Of a DNA stretch of 64,000 nt, positions 1 to 8,217 are shown piece by piece (position 1 is the stretch's first letter; every line of letters starts with the position of its first letter). Below the pieces are notes generated by a model. That model saw only the letters and a program-made list of their open reading frames with translations, did not search any database and was not told the DNA's origin. The stretch comes from Erwinia tracheiphila (GTDB lineage: Bacteria; Pseudomonadota; Gammaproteobacteria; Enterobacterales; Enterobacteriaceae), in contig NZ_CP089932.1 of NCBI RefSeq assembly GCF_021365465.1, positions 2,108,001 to 2,172,000 of the forward strand, in the 5' to 3' direction. Made by a program: the position numbers and the translations under genes.

Positions 1-183
1 ATGGGGCTGCTGTTTGTTTGTTATCAGCACGATTTGGAAAAGGGATTTCTTACGGTACAAAAAAGGCTCAATGGCGAAGCCCTTGAGGAATATGTCAAGC
101 CGGTTGGCGGGGGCTACTTTTTTGTTTTGCCGGGTGTGCCCGATGAGAAACACTATCTTGGGCAATCTTTGCTTGAGGCTTAA
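1..183 (+). CDS. efeB: Deferrochelatase/peroxidase EfeB, C-terminal end only
   Basis: The last 60 residues of a protein that starts before the window. They closely match my recollection of the C-terminus of E. coli EfeB (YcdB), including [15 protein letters not shown] and the Gly-rich [10 protein letters not shown] stretch. EfeB is a periplasmic haem-containing Dyp-type peroxidase that works with EfeU and EfeO in ferrous iron uptake at low pH. The haem ligand and the twin-arginine signal peptide would lie outside the window. The neighbour downstream is phoH, as in E. coli, which supports the call. The methionine at base 1 is internal, not a start. Confidence 0.9.
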   Translation: MGLLFVCYQHDLEKGFLTVQKRLNGEALEEYVKPVGGGYFFVLPGVPDEKHYLGQSLLEA

Positions 184-190
184 TAAAACA

Positions 191-223
191 GCCTTTCCAC
201 TCTTTGGTGTGAAAGGCTTTTTT
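191..223 (+). terminator. Rho-independent terminator after efeB
   Basis: GCCTTTC-CAC pairs with GTG-T-GAAAGGC and is followed directly by a run of six T. It lies 8 bases after the efeB stop codon, so it ends the efe operon transcript. Confidence 0.8.
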
Positions 224-460
224 AATCAAACACCCCTCTTTTTTTAACCTGATATTTACATTGTTTCACTACGGTCTTCTAATATTGAATATAATTTATC
301 GCTATGATTTTCATTAATTTTTAATTTCATAGCTGATAACGTCAGCTGCATTAATCGCTTTATTAGCGCTGCCCTGTAAAAATTGATGTTGCATTTTGGT
401 TGGAATTTGTTGCAATTTATTCACATCATGTCTGAGCAGTGTTTATAGCGGAGAGGGCAA

Positions 461-688
461 ATGGTAAAACCCTGTTGCATTCGACAGTTTCCAAAAATAA
501 CCATCGTATCTCTTCGCGAAAGTCTCTTTGTCGCAATGACATTTTCCCTTGTTTATTTCCTGGTACCAGAACGAACTGAATCCGATGTCATCCGGTACGC
601 CAACGGCGTCGATGCCCGGTACGTATCTTTTCAACGGCTTTACCAGGTTTACAAGGGAGCCACCAAAACCTCTAAAGCGTTCACGTAA
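461..688 (+). CDS. Possible small ORF in the efeB-phoH gap (75 aa)
   Basis: The 555-base gap between efeB and phoH is AT-rich in its first half and holds the efeB terminator. Its only ORF worth noting starts at 461 behind a good ribosome site (GGAGAGGG, 3 bases before ATG) and encodes 75 residues with one hydrophobic stretch (FVAMTFSLVYFLV, about residues 24-36). I recognise no family. It could equally be a chance ORF in the phoH leader. No clear Pho box is visible upstream of phoH. Confidence 0.2.
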   Translation: MVKPCCIRQFPKITIVSLRESLFVAMTFSLVYFLVPERTESDVIRYANGVDARYVSFQRLYQVYKGATKTSKAFT

Positions 689-739
689 TCGCGTCGATGA
701 AAATGATGCGGGAAATGAAACCAACTGTAAGGTGCCACT

Positions 740-1528
740 ATGGGAAGACAGAAAGCAGTGATCAAAGCGCGTCGTGAAGCAAAACGTTTGCTTCGTAGCG
801 ATTCACGCAGTCACCGTCAGCGTGAAGAAGAGTCGGTCACCTCACTGGTGCAGATGGGCGGGCTGGACTCAATTGGTATGGCGCGGGACAGCCGCGATCA
901 TTCACCGATTGAAGCCCGCAATGAAGCACAGGCGCACTATCTTAAAGCCATAGAAAGCAAACAGCTTATTTTCGCCACCGGTGAAGCGGGCTGCGGTAAA
1001 ACCTGGATAAGCGCCGCAAAAGCGGCAGAGGCCCTGATCAATAAGGATGTCGACAGGATTATCGTGACGCGACCGGTATTACAGGCAGACGAAGATTTAG
1101 GTTTTCTGCCCGGGGATATTTCTGAGAAGTTTGCCCCTTATTTCCGGCCCGTCTATGACATTCTGGTTAAACGTCTTGGTTCGTCGTTTATGCAATATTG
1201 TCTGCGTCCCGAAATTGGCAAGGTGGAAATTGCACCTTTTGCCTATATGCGCGGGCGTACCTTCGAAAATGCTGTGGTGATCCTTGATGAGGCCCAGAAC
1301 GTTACCGCGGCGCAAATGAAGATGTTTCTGACCCGACTCGGGGAAAACGTTACGGTGATCGTAAATGGTGATATTACCCAGTGCGATTTGCCGTCCCATG
1401 TCCAGTCCGGCCTTGGCGATGCGCTGGCCCGTTTCCAGGAGGACGACATGATTGGCGTGGTGCGTTTCGCGAAAGAAGACTGCGTGCGCTCACAGCTGTG
1501 TCAGCGTACGTTGCTGGCCTACGGTTGA
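740..1528 (+). CDS. phoH: PhoH-family ATPase
   Basis: A 262-residue P-loop ATPase of the phosphate-starvation PhoH family. The Walker A motif GEAGCGKT is at residues 81-88 and the Walker B motif ILDEAQ at 181-186, in the usual PhoH spacing. E. coli PhoH is annotated with a longer N-terminus, but the conserved part begins at MGRQKAVIKARR, which is the ATG chosen here with AAGG 5-8 bases upstream. PhoH proteins bind and hydrolyse ATP and have been linked to RNA metabolism, but the cellular role is poorly defined. It sits alone between two terminators, so it is monocistronic. Confidence 0.93.
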   Translation: MGRQKAVIKARREAKRLLRSDSRSHRQREEESVTSLVQMGGLDSIGMARDSRDHSPIEARNEAQAHYLKAIESKQLIFATGEAGCGKTWISAAKAAEALINKDVDRIIVTRPVLQADEDLGFLPGDISEKFAPYFRPVYDILVKRLGSSFMQYCLRPEIGKVEIAPFAYMRGRTFENAVVILDEAQNVTAAQMKMFLTRLGENVTVIVNGDITQCDLPSHVQSGLGDALARFQEDDMIGVVRFAKEDCVRSQLCQRTLLAYG

Positions 1529-1542
1529 AGTGCATTAAGAGA

Positions 1543-1571
1543 AAAGCCCGGATGCCAGTCCGGGCTTTTTT
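1543..1571 (+). terminator. Rho-independent terminator after phoH
   Basis: A perfect stem AAAGCCCGGA / TCCGGGCTTT with loop TGCCAG, followed by T residues, 15 bases after the phoH stop. Confidence 0.9.
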
Positions 1572-1574
1572 ATC

Positions 1575-2213
1575 CCTGCATGAACACCACCTCCTGTGGA
1601 GGTGGTCAGCAATAAGCTGGCTCTGCCAGTCATGCTACTCATGGAAAAATCCGAATCTGTTATCCCCATAACTGCCAGGGATTTAACCATGAGTAGATTC
1701 CAGAAAGCATCTCATGTGCTCTGGTGTTGTCAATATCATATCGTATGGACACCCAGGTACCGGTTTCGCATCCTCAGGAACAATGTTGGTAAAGAGGTCT
1801 GTAAGCAGATAAGGATCTCAGGTGAGCAGCCCGGGATAGAAGTAGTGGAGCTGAATGACCAGACAGACCATGCCCATTTGCGGGTAAAAGTGCCTCCACG
1901 GCTTTCGATTTCCCATGTAACAGGCGACTTAAAGGGTAAAACAGCCCTTCGATTGTTCAGTAAATTTCCCTGCCTGCGTAAGAACAAGCAGTGGGGGAAT
2001 GATTTTTGGGCAAGAGGTTATTGTGTCGATACCGTAGGTATAAACGAAGAAATGATAATAAAGTACGTGAAGTATCAGGAAAAACATGAAGTTGAAGATA
2101 GCCAGCTTCCACTGAAAGAAGTGTGAAGGGAAGGCTCTCTGAGTCTGGACTTAGTGCGCCCCTGTGGGGCGAAATCAATGGCACCTGCTATGCAGGTGGT
2201 TTTTTACTATCAA
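1575..2213 (+). mobile_element. IS200/IS605-family insertion sequence (about 0.64 kb)
   Basis: A single-transposase element with no long terminal inverted repeats but with the subterminal hairpins typical of this family: CCACCTCC-TGT-GGAGGTGG near 1587-1605 on the left and CACCTGC-TAT-GCAGGTG near 2181-2197 on the right, plus a second small hairpin GCCCC-TGT-GGGGC at 2159-2171. Family members move as single strands and leave no target duplication, so the exact ends given are estimates. It has landed just past the phoH terminator, which leaves phoH intact. Confidence 0.8.
1689..2126 (+). CDS. tnpA: IS200/IS605-family TnpA (Y1 HUH transposase)
   Basis: A 145-residue transposase that cuts and joins single-stranded DNA at the element ends. 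The family pattern is visible: an N-terminal YHIVWTPRYRFRIL strand, the metal-binding HUH triad as DHAHL (His61 and His63), and the candidate nucleophilic tyrosines in IIKYVKYQEKHE (Tyr126, Tyr129). Length is normal for the family (about 140-150). There is no tnpB partner. The ATG at 1689 is preferred over longer in-frame starts because it gives the conserved MSRFQKASHVLW beginning. The frame is intact, so the copy may be active. Confidence 0.88.
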   Translation: MSRFQKASHVLWCCQYHIVWTPRYRFRILRNNVGKEVCKQIRISGEQPGIEVVELNDQTDHAHLRVKVPPRLSISHVTGDLKGKTALRLFSKFPCLRKNKQWGNDFWARGYCVDTVGINEEMIIKYVKYQEKHEVEDSQLPLKEV

Positions 2214-2544
2214 ATTTCCTGTGGCCGTGGTGATCAACAGCTTTGGCTCCGCCTTGTTGTTGCAGGATATTAAATCTGTCAATGCAGGCAAAGACGCCTT
2301 TTCAGAGCGTTAGCAGGCACCTGCACGCTCAACGCTGTCGTGTGTGAATGCGGATTTTTTACTGATATTAAACCGCTATTTTTAGCGATAAATGAGGGGC
2401 GGTCCCGACCTGTTATTGGCGCAAGCACGTTTTCAGACCATAACCTGATACGGTCATGACGAGGATAATATACGCAGATCATTGGCCAGACCATTCTGGC
2501 AGTGCCGGGTAACTCCCCATGATTAAAGGGGATGGGGTTTAACG

Positions 2545-2614
2545 TTGAAAAGTGAACAAGTTGTGTTTGGCGGCGGTTGCTTCTGGTGTAACCGAAGCAA
2601 TATTCGGCCTCTGA
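2545..2614 (+). pseudogene. Fragment of a methionine sulfoxide reductase MsrA-like gene
   Basis: From a TTG at 2545 the frame reads KSEQVVFGGGCFWC, and after removing one A at about 2590 it goes on TEAIFGL before a stop. FGGGCFWCTEA is the catalytic signature of MsrA, with the nucleophilic Cys in GCFWC. Only about 22 residues remain of a protein that is normally 150 or more, so this is a dead remnant. Whether it came from a second msrA copy carried by a mobile region cannot be told. Confidence 0.6.
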
Positions 2615-2760
2615 TAAATAACCGTTTGTTACGCGATTTCAACAACGCTATATGTTTGTCAGCGCAAAGGGCAACTTGACGGGCTGCCAGTACTCTGTGT
2701 GCGCTGCTGACGTCGCATCAGATGAGAGGTAATCCCCCTTTCTGCATCTGGCAATGTAAC

Positions 2761-2787
2761 AAAAAAGTCTGAACGTAAGTTCATACT
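2761..2787 (-). terminator. Terminator of the first tRNA-Ser gene
   Basis: On the minus strand AGTATGAAC-TTAC-GTTCAGACT forms a stem with one mismatch, followed by a run of T, 14 bases after the tRNA 3' end. Confidence 0.7.
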
Positions 2788-2800
2788 CTTCTTAAAATTA

Positions 2801-2888
2801 TGGCGGTGAGGGGGGGATTCGAACCCCCGATACGTTACCGTATACACACTTTCCAGGCGTGCTCCTTCAGCCACTCGGACACCTCACC
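2801..2888 (-). tRNA. serX: tRNA-Ser (anticodon GGA)
   Basis: An 88-base minus-strand tRNA with encoded CCA. The 5' acceptor strand GGTGAGG pairs with CCTCACC, the anticodon loop is CT-GGA-AA, the long variable arm typical of tRNA-Ser is present (GTATACGG..CGTATC), and the T arm is GGGGG-TTCGAAT-CCCCC. It matches E. coli serW/serX, and serX lies beside ghrA in E. coli, so I use that symbol. Such serine tRNA genes are frequent integration sites. Confidence 0.95.
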
Positions 2889-3322
2889 ACATTTTAACTG
2901 CATTACCCCGGGGGGGGTGATGCGGCGCTACTATAGGCAGTCGTCTTATTACGGTCAAGGAAAATATTCTTTTTATTCTGAATGGTTAAGCGTTGACCGC
3001 AGGCATGCCGCTTTTATGAACTCGGCCTGCGATCAACAGGACCTGACTCCTCAAGGTATCAATGTGCCCGGAACCTGTTGTTGCGCTATGCGCCAGTGTT
3101 TTCCTTCTGTCCATTGTGTTCGTCGGTCGGCAGGCAAAAAAGTCTCTGCAGCACTGCAGGTGTTTTACCGGGAGGGTGAGGGCAGGGGGATTGACTGGCA
3201 GCATCGGTCTTGCGGTTGATCCATCCGGGCGGTGATGCTTCCCGGAAAATACGACGGGAGGGTTTCTGCTGTGCGACAGATAAAAAAGTCCGAGCGTGCG
3301 TTCGGACTCTCTTTTTGCATGA
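2889..3322. other. Spacer between the two tRNA-Ser genes
   Basis: 434 bases without a recognisable gene. It holds the terminator of the downstream tRNA copy at its right end and a G8 run at about 2912-2919. ORFs here have no family match and no good ribosome sites. Confidence 0.5.
3282..3316 (-). terminator. Terminator of the second tRNA-Ser gene
   Basis: AGTCCGA pairs with TCGGACT around a GCGTGCGT loop, flanked by A6 on one side and T5 on the other, so it can work on both strands. It lies 7 bases after the tRNA 3' end on the minus strand. Confidence 0.85.
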
Positions 3323-3409
3323 TGGCGGTGAGGGGGGATTCGAACCCCCGATACGTTGCCGTATACACACTTTCCAGGCGTGTTCCTTCAGCCACTCGGA
3401 CACCTCACC
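3323..3409 (-). tRNA. tRNA-Ser (anticodon GGA), second copy, one base short in the T/acceptor arm
   Basis: An 87-base near-identical copy of the tRNA at 2801-2888. Anticodon loop, D arm and variable arm are the same apart from two base changes. The 3' half of the T stem plus acceptor stem has six C before TCACC where the other copy (and E. coli serX, as I recall it) has seven, so either the T stem or the acceptor stem loses one pair. It keeps its own terminator. It may be a weakened or dead duplicate, or the missing base may be a sequencing error in the homopolymer. Confidence 0.85.
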
Positions 3410-3809
3410 ACATTGTTGCCATTAAGTGTCAGACAACGCCGGTAATGTAGAAAAGCGCTGTTATGGTCAACATCATTCCCGCGTTTTGACATGCATTTAG
3501 CCAGTTTTAAACCAGTTTTTTTGAAATCGCCAACAGTGGTGGGTATTGCTGCAAAAGGTCTGGCCGGGCGTGGTGTTTATGCCGGCAGAGAAGCACATGC
3601 GGGTGCTTGTTTTTATAAAGATAATAAAGTGCCAGCCTGCGCCCGGCTGAAAACCAGATTAATGTGGTTGAATGGGTTATTCTTTCTGGGCTGCTAAAAA
3701 TGAAGATATACCTGCCGCGTAGCTGGGAAGTTGACGGCGGCCGCTGGCATTTTTTGCTGGTCAGACCGGTCTTTTTACCTGAGTCTGAAGAAAATACAGG
3801 AGCGCAACA
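3410..3809. other. Intergenic region upstream of tRNA-Ser and ghrA
   Basis: 400 bases between the minus-strand tRNA and plus-strand ghrA. It should hold both promoters. On the minus strand TTGACC at about 3466 is a candidate -35 element for the tRNA, with a weak -10 (TACATT) nearer the gene. No credible gene is seen. Confidence 0.4.
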
Positions 3810-4350
3810 GTGGATATCATTTTCTGTCATCCTTCTTTTAATGCGGAAAAATGGTGCCAGGGCCTTGCAACAGCGGTTAAACAATGCCCGCTGCGTGCCT
3901 GGACAGCGGGTGATGATGCCGCTGCTGATTATGCGCTGGTGCGCCAGCCGCCCGTGGCGATATTGCAGGGACGCCGCGGCTTGAAAGGCGTTTTTGAGCT
4001 GGGGCCGGTGTCGATGATATTCTTAACCAGTTACGTCAACATCCGAATATGCTGTCGCCAGATGTGCCGCTGTTCCGTCCGGAAGATACCGGAATGGGGC
4101 GCCAGATGCAGGAATATGCGGTATATCACGTCCCTGGCTGGTTTCGTCGTTTTACCGAATACCAGCAGCAGAAGAATGAGGCTCGCTGGCATCATCTTGA
4201 TGGTTAGGAAACTGAATCATCGTTTTAAAAATTTCCTGACCATGAGCAGCAGTGTCTGTAATGCAGTAATGATGTGCCATCGGGAACGTTATGGTCATAA
4301 AATGGCATTTGCGGCGCGTTTTTAACCTGAAAGCTGTTTTTCAGACGCAC

Positions 4351-5565
4351 TTATCCCGCAGTCTGTGCCAGAAGCCATCGTTTCCGGTCGATGTTATGCA
4401 GTCTTTCTGCCACCAACTCCGACGCGTGCCTCCCGGCCTGCGCACTGCTGAAGCGCAGTCGGTTGCCGCACAGAATGCATTTGTACGGATCCGTGCGCAG
4501 AAATTCTTTCATCAGCGCGGCGAAGCCGGGCTTCTCCGGTTTTTTCCGCGCTTCCATCTCCAGGGCTTCATACACCTTCGGCAGCAGGCTACCCCGTTTA
4601 CGGTTTGATAAAAAACCGTAATAACGCACCATCTTAAAATGCTTCGCCGGGATATGGCTGATATAACGTCCGATCATATCTTCCTGCGTCAGCGTCTGCT
4701 GCCGGTACTGCTGCGTACGGTGGTCGTAATAGTGGTGCACCACCGCGCCGCCGCTGTAGTGCCTCAGCTTCGCCGCCGACACGGGGGGCCGTTTCAGGTA
4801 CCGGCCCAGATATTTGACGCTCCGCCAGGCCCCCCGGGTCTTCTTCGCGAAGTGGACCTTCCAGCGGCGCCCGTACTGCGCCTGCAGATAGCGCAGCCAC
4901 TGTTTTTTGTCGTGGATATACCCCAGCCCCGGCAGCCTGCCGGGGTTAATCAGGTCATAGCTGTGGCGCAGCAGCCGGATGACGGCTCCGCGCCAGATTT
5001 CCTCCACGGCATGCTTTTTAAAGAAGAGGTCGCGCCATACGCCGTGTTTAATATCAAGCCCGCCGCGGGTGACGGAGAGATGAATGTGGGGATGCTGGTT
5101 GAGCTGGCGACCGTAGGTGTGCAGGGCGCAGAAGATACCGACTTCCACACCCTGTTTTCTGGCCCAGCGGAGCATGGCGCGGGTGGCTGCGCGGAACAGG
5201 GCATTGAGCAGAGGCCAGTTATTGTTGAAAAAGGGCCACAGCAGATGGGGCATGGTGAAGGTGATATGCTGCCAGTCGCAGTCGGGCAGAATTTGCTGTT
5301 GCTCTGTAATCCACTGCTCCGTGGCCTTATGTCCGCAGGAGCTGCAGCCTTTTGATTTACAGGTCTGGCAGAAGAAGCGGGTGTGGGTGCAGTCCGGGGA
5401 GGCGCAGCAGTATCGCTTCACCCCCATGGCAGCAGTGCCGCAGGCGAGCATGCGCTCGACGCAGAGTACGGTCCAGGGGCTGAGGGTGTCCCCGTGTTTA
5501 TCCATATACCGGTTCCAGGCGTCATCAGTGGTGAACAGCAGTTTTGCCGGGCGCGGGATATACAT
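4351..5565 (-). CDS. tnpA: IS91-family transposase (HUH rolling-circle)
   Basis: A 404-residue transposase with the IS91 family layout: an N-terminal zinc-binding region with Cys pairs at about residues 53-77 (CCASPDC, FCQTCK, CSSCGHK), the HUH metal site HPHIHLSVTRGG at about 158-169, and the catalytic tyrosine region VKYLGRYLKRPP at about 250-261 with two tyrosines four residues apart. A further CxxC (CILCGNRL) lies near the C-terminus. The frame is uninterrupted and the length is normal, so the protein may be functional. It starts 8 bases after the accessory ORF's natural stop, so the two are co-transcribed. Confidence 0.88.
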   Translation of the reverse strand: MYIPRPAKLLFTTDDAWNRYMDKHGDTLSPWTVLCVERMLACGTAAMGVKRYCCASPDCTHTRFFCQTCKSKGCSSCGHKATEQWITEQQQILPDCDWQHITFTMPHLLWPFFNNNWPLLNALFRAATRAMLRWARKQGVEVGIFCALHTYGRQLNQHPHIHLSVTRGGLDIKHGVWRDLFFKKHAVEEIWRGAVIRLLRHSYDLINPGRLPGLGYIHDKKQWLRYLQAQYGRRWKVHFAKKTRGAWRSVKYLGRYLKRPPVSAAKLRHYSGGAVVHHYYDHRTQQYRQQTLTQEDMIGRYISHIPAKHFKMVRYYGFLSNRKRGSLLPKVYEALEMEARKKPEKPGFAALMKEFLRTDPYKCILCGNRLRFSSAQAGRHASELVAERLHNIDRKRWLLAQTAG

Positions 5566-5573
5566 GCGGCGGA

Positions 5574-5992
5574 TTATCGCTCTGCAGTGGCACCGGTATT
5601 ATAGTGCCAGTCGTCACAGTCATCGGCCCAGTTGTCGGTGTGTTTATCCCAGGGAGCGAAGGTCACCGGCAGCATGCCGGATTCTGTGGCGATAATAAAC
5701 ACATCGGCTGGCATGGACTCAAGGACGACATCGCCGTCGGGTGAGTCAGGCGGCTCAAAGCCGCGGATGATGCAGACGAGAGGCGGGTCGAAGTGTGTAT
5801 CGAGGAAAAACTGTGGCCCCAGGTGGACACAGTGACGAATGGCATCCTGCGGAGTGTCGTAAAAAACTCGTCGGGGTCGTCATAATCGCTCCGGGGCGGA
5901 ATGGACACCAGAAAACGCTTAGGATATCCGGGTATAGCGCGTCGGGACGAGGGCGTGGGTTTACGCTTTCTGGGGGCTTTGCTACGGGCCAT
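5574..5992 (-). pseudogene. IS91 accessory ORF (ORF121 position), frameshifted
   Basis: A reading frame upstream of the IS91-like transposase. From ATG at 5992 it gives MARSKAPRKRKPTPSSRR and then DYDDPDEFF. At a run of six T (about 5862-5867) the frame must shift by one inserted base to continue as YDTPQDAIRHCVHLGPQFFL, then VCIIRGFEPPDSPDGDVVLE, and end with DDWHYNTGATAER at 5574. The second half is clearly coding in the shifted frame (acidic, no stops) and meets the transposase start. The corresponding IS91 gene is non-essential and of unclear function. Either this copy is mutated or the T run is a slippage site. Confidence 0.6.
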
Positions 5993-6651
5993 GTGAATGA
6001 TTTCCTGAGAAATTAACATACCGCAGAGTATAAAGCTGTGAGCCGGTCATGAACACCCTCGGAACGGCAGAGCCGTGACGCTCGCCCTGTAAGGGCGCTA
6101 TGTTCAGAAATTATTCCCGCGAGGCGTTTAGCATTGGTATTCTTGGTGCTGGCGTGCTGGGACAATGCGTCGCAGAAAGTCTTAGGGTGTGGGGATTCCC
6201 GGTACGTTGTTGGAGCCGGCCGCCAAAAAATTTGCCCGACGTAACCTGCTTTCATGGTGATGACCAGCTTACCGACTTCCTTTCCGGCACGCAGGTCCTG
6301 ATTAATCTGTTGCCCTAATACACCACAGACGAAAGGTATTCTTAATCGCACGCTGTTAGGCCAGCTAAAACCGCAGGCGTATCTGCTGAATCTTGCGCAC
6401 GGAGCGCACCTGGTTGAAGCCGATTTACTGACGCCGGAGAAATTAAAGCGGCTGCACTGAACGTTTTTGTTCAGGAGCCGCTGGTGCAGGACCACCCGTT
6501 CTGGCACCACCCGACTATTACCATTACGCCGCACAATGCTGCGGTCCCGCTTCGGGAAGACGTGCCTGACGCCATCGCCCGCGCGATTATGCAGTGCGAA
6601 GTGGGCGATCAGCCTGGCGGACGTGTGGATTTAGGTCGTGGTTATTGATAA

Positions 6652-6684
6652 AGCTTAATGAGCGTTATAAGCGCCCATTAAGCT
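6652..6684. repeat. Near-perfect palindrome between ghrA and ycdX
   Basis: AAGCTTAATGAGCG and GCGCCCATTAAGCTT are inverted copies around TTATAA. It could fold into a hairpin in RNA. There is no T run after it, so it is not a typical terminator. Confidence 0.5.
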
Positions 6685-7133
6685 TCCAGGAGAATATTAT
6701 GTATCCCGTAGATTTACATATGCATACCGTTGTCAGCACTCATGCTTAGTACATTGCGTGATTATGTTCAGCAGGTGCAACAGTGCTGTATAACGCTGCT
6801 GGTAATTACTGATCACGGTCCTGATATGGCCATGCGCCACATTACTGGATGCGTGTCTGGCCACGCGGGGTTGAAGGGGGGGTATTTTATGCGGCATTGA
6901 AGCCAATATTAAAAACATTGACTGCAGTGGCCCAATGCTGGCGGTGATAGATCTTGTTGTCGCGGGCTTTCATGAACCCCTATTTGCGCCTCAGGACAAA
7001 GCCACCAACACCGCAGCGATGATTGCCGCCATGGCCAGCGCTAACATGAATATCATCAGCTATCCAGATAATCCGAAGTTATTTTAGATGACAATATGGT
7101 GTGCTCTTGTAAAAAACTTAGGATGCCATCTAT

Positions 7134-7784
7134 ATGAGTAGTAAATCTCGACTTTATTCATACATACGCTGGTCAAGTCAGCACCAGGCGAGCGGTACAA
7201 CATTAGAGCGTCAAACCAGCGCCGTCCGTTAATTTGCTCTTGAGCATAATTTAGATTTCGATGATTCTTTTCGCGATGAAGGGGGCAGTGCCTTCAAAGG
7301 GCGGAATAGTTCTCAGGGAGCATTAGCAGATTTTATCGCAGCCGTTGAGAATGGCGACATACCGTCTTACTCTTGGTTGTACGTGGAAAAATTGGATAGG
7401 CTATCGCGTGACTACGCCATGATGGCAAATGAACTGTTACGCCGTCTGCTGACGCTTGGGTTAACTGTTGTCACCGGGCAGGACAGAGAAATACAGAGGC
7501 CAGGCAGCGATAGAGACATCATGTCCATGATCTTCTCTACCCTCGCCTTTGAACGGGCGCACGAGGAATCCTTGACCAAACAAAAGCGCGTTTTTTGTAA
7601 TGTTGCCGCTCTAGTGGAACGTCACAATCGCTGCCAGTCTGTTAATATTAAAAGCGCAGGTAGTTCTCCTTGGTGGATAGATGACACTGGTTCACGATAT
7701 GAGGAAACCAAACCCCATCTGTACACTGGTCAGCAGCGAAGAAGATAATTGAATTATTATTGCAGGGCTGGGGTTCGTTTCGGG
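7134..7784 (+). pseudogene. Serine recombinase, broken
   Basis: Starts as MSSKSRLYSYIRWSSQHQAS with the catalytic Ser in the RWSS context of resolvases/invertases, and continues LERQTSAVR before an in-frame TAA at codon 33. Then come the typical FRDEGGSAFKG and YVEKLDRLSRD motifs of the catalytic domain, a middle region SVNIKSAGSSPWWIDDTG, and after a frameshift near 7718 HWSAAKKIIELLLQGWGS. The frame then runs into the left end of the IS1-like element. The C-terminal DNA-binding part is missing. It resembles the recombinase family carried by enterobacterial prophages. Confidence 0.8.
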
Positions 7785-7799
7785 GGTCGTGACGCAGAT

Positions 7800-8156
7800 T
7801 TATTGATAATGATGCAGAGTAAGATACCAACCGATGATCTTATCGTGCATTTCCTCTGACTTCGAAAAGCAAATTGTTCTGCGGGTCAGTCGTTTGATAT
7901 GTGTACGAAGATTAAGATTATGTCGTTCTGTCGGTTGGGTATATTTCTTGCTCACCACGTGGCTTGTTGCACTTAACAGAACTTTATAAACCGGCCAGGC
8001 ATCTGTCATATAAAAGGCAATGTTAAATTTGCTTAACAGGGCCAGCAATCGTCGCAGGGTCGGGGCATTTCTCGGGCCGAAGACATGGGCCAGAGCACGT
8101 TTGCGGATACGGTCATAAGCATAGAACAACCACCGGGGATTGCTTTTACACCGCAC
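7800..8156 (-). CDS. insB: IS1 InsB-type transposase domain
   Basis: 118 residues from a GTG, matching IS1 InsB: NPRWLFYAYDRIRKR, ALAHVFGPRNAPTLRRLLAL, YMTDAWPVYKVLL and KKYTQPTERHNLNLRTHIKR, with the catalytic Asp in MTDAWP and the C-terminal KSEEMHDKIIGWYL. In IS1 the active transposase is an InsAB' fusion made by frameshifting, and this frame is open back to the end of insA (FAKKQVAENIDPETEVVICC). Here the InsB frame is +1 relative to InsA instead of the usual -1. Confidence 0.85.
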   Translation of the reverse strand: MRCKSNPRWLFYAYDRIRKRALAHVFGPRNAPTLRRLLALLSKFNIAFYMTDAWPVYKVLLSATSHVVSKKYTQPTERHNLNLRTHIKRLTRRTICFSKSEEMHDKIIGWYLTLHHYQ

Positions 8157-8217
8157 GTAAGGCCATTGTTCACCGGCTTCACAGCAGATAACAACCTCCG
8201 TTTCGGGGTCGATATTC

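Larger units (their letters stand above)
2214..2800. other. Degenerate intergenic region with coding remnants
   Basis: No intact gene. A short plus-strand reading from about 2207 to 2312 (FPVAVVINSFGSALLLQDIK, ending at a TAG) looks like the tail of a protein but I do not recognise it. A fragment with the MsrA active-site motif follows at 2545. The right part holds the terminator of the first tRNA gene. Confidence 0.5.
4207..6113 (-). mobile_element. IS91-like insertion sequence in ghrA (about 1.9 kb)
   Basis: The ghrA frame breaks after GATGGTTA (ends 4206) and resumes at TTCCCGCGAG (6114), and joining the two restores LDG-YSREAF, so the element occupies roughly 4207-6113 with no long target duplication. 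It carries an upstream accessory ORF and a HUH transposase, both on the minus strand, the two-gene layout described for IS91 (ORF121 plus TnpA). IS91-family elements move by rolling circle and lack inverted repeats, which agrees with none being visible. Confidence 0.82.
3810..6648 (+). pseudogene. ghrA: Glyoxylate/hydroxypyruvate reductase A, interrupted and frameshifted
   Basis: An NADPH-dependent 2-hydroxyacid dehydrogenase by homology to E. coli GhrA (YcdW). The N-terminal half begins at a GTG (3810) as MDIIFCHPSFNAEKW and runs to FELGP at about 4010, where a frameshift moves the reading to the frame of [14 protein letters not shown] and [14 protein letters not shown]. At 4206 it is cut by an IS91-like element. 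It resumes at about 6111 as [17 protein letters not shown], the nucleotide-binding glycine loop, hits a TAA after VLINLLP, and after further shifts ends with HPTITITPHNAAVP and GGRVDLGRGY. Several independent lesions show that it was already dead or decays freely. Confidence 0.9.

Noticed and set aside
2800-3425. ORFs running through the two tRNA-Ser genes on both strands
   Set aside because: They include the tRNA sequences themselves and are similar to one another only because the tRNAs are.
4639-5355. Long plus-strand ORF (238 aa) opposite the IS91-like transposase
   Set aside because: It is antisense to a clearly recognisable transposase with HUH and zinc motifs, has no family features, and reflects the GC-rich third positions of the real gene.
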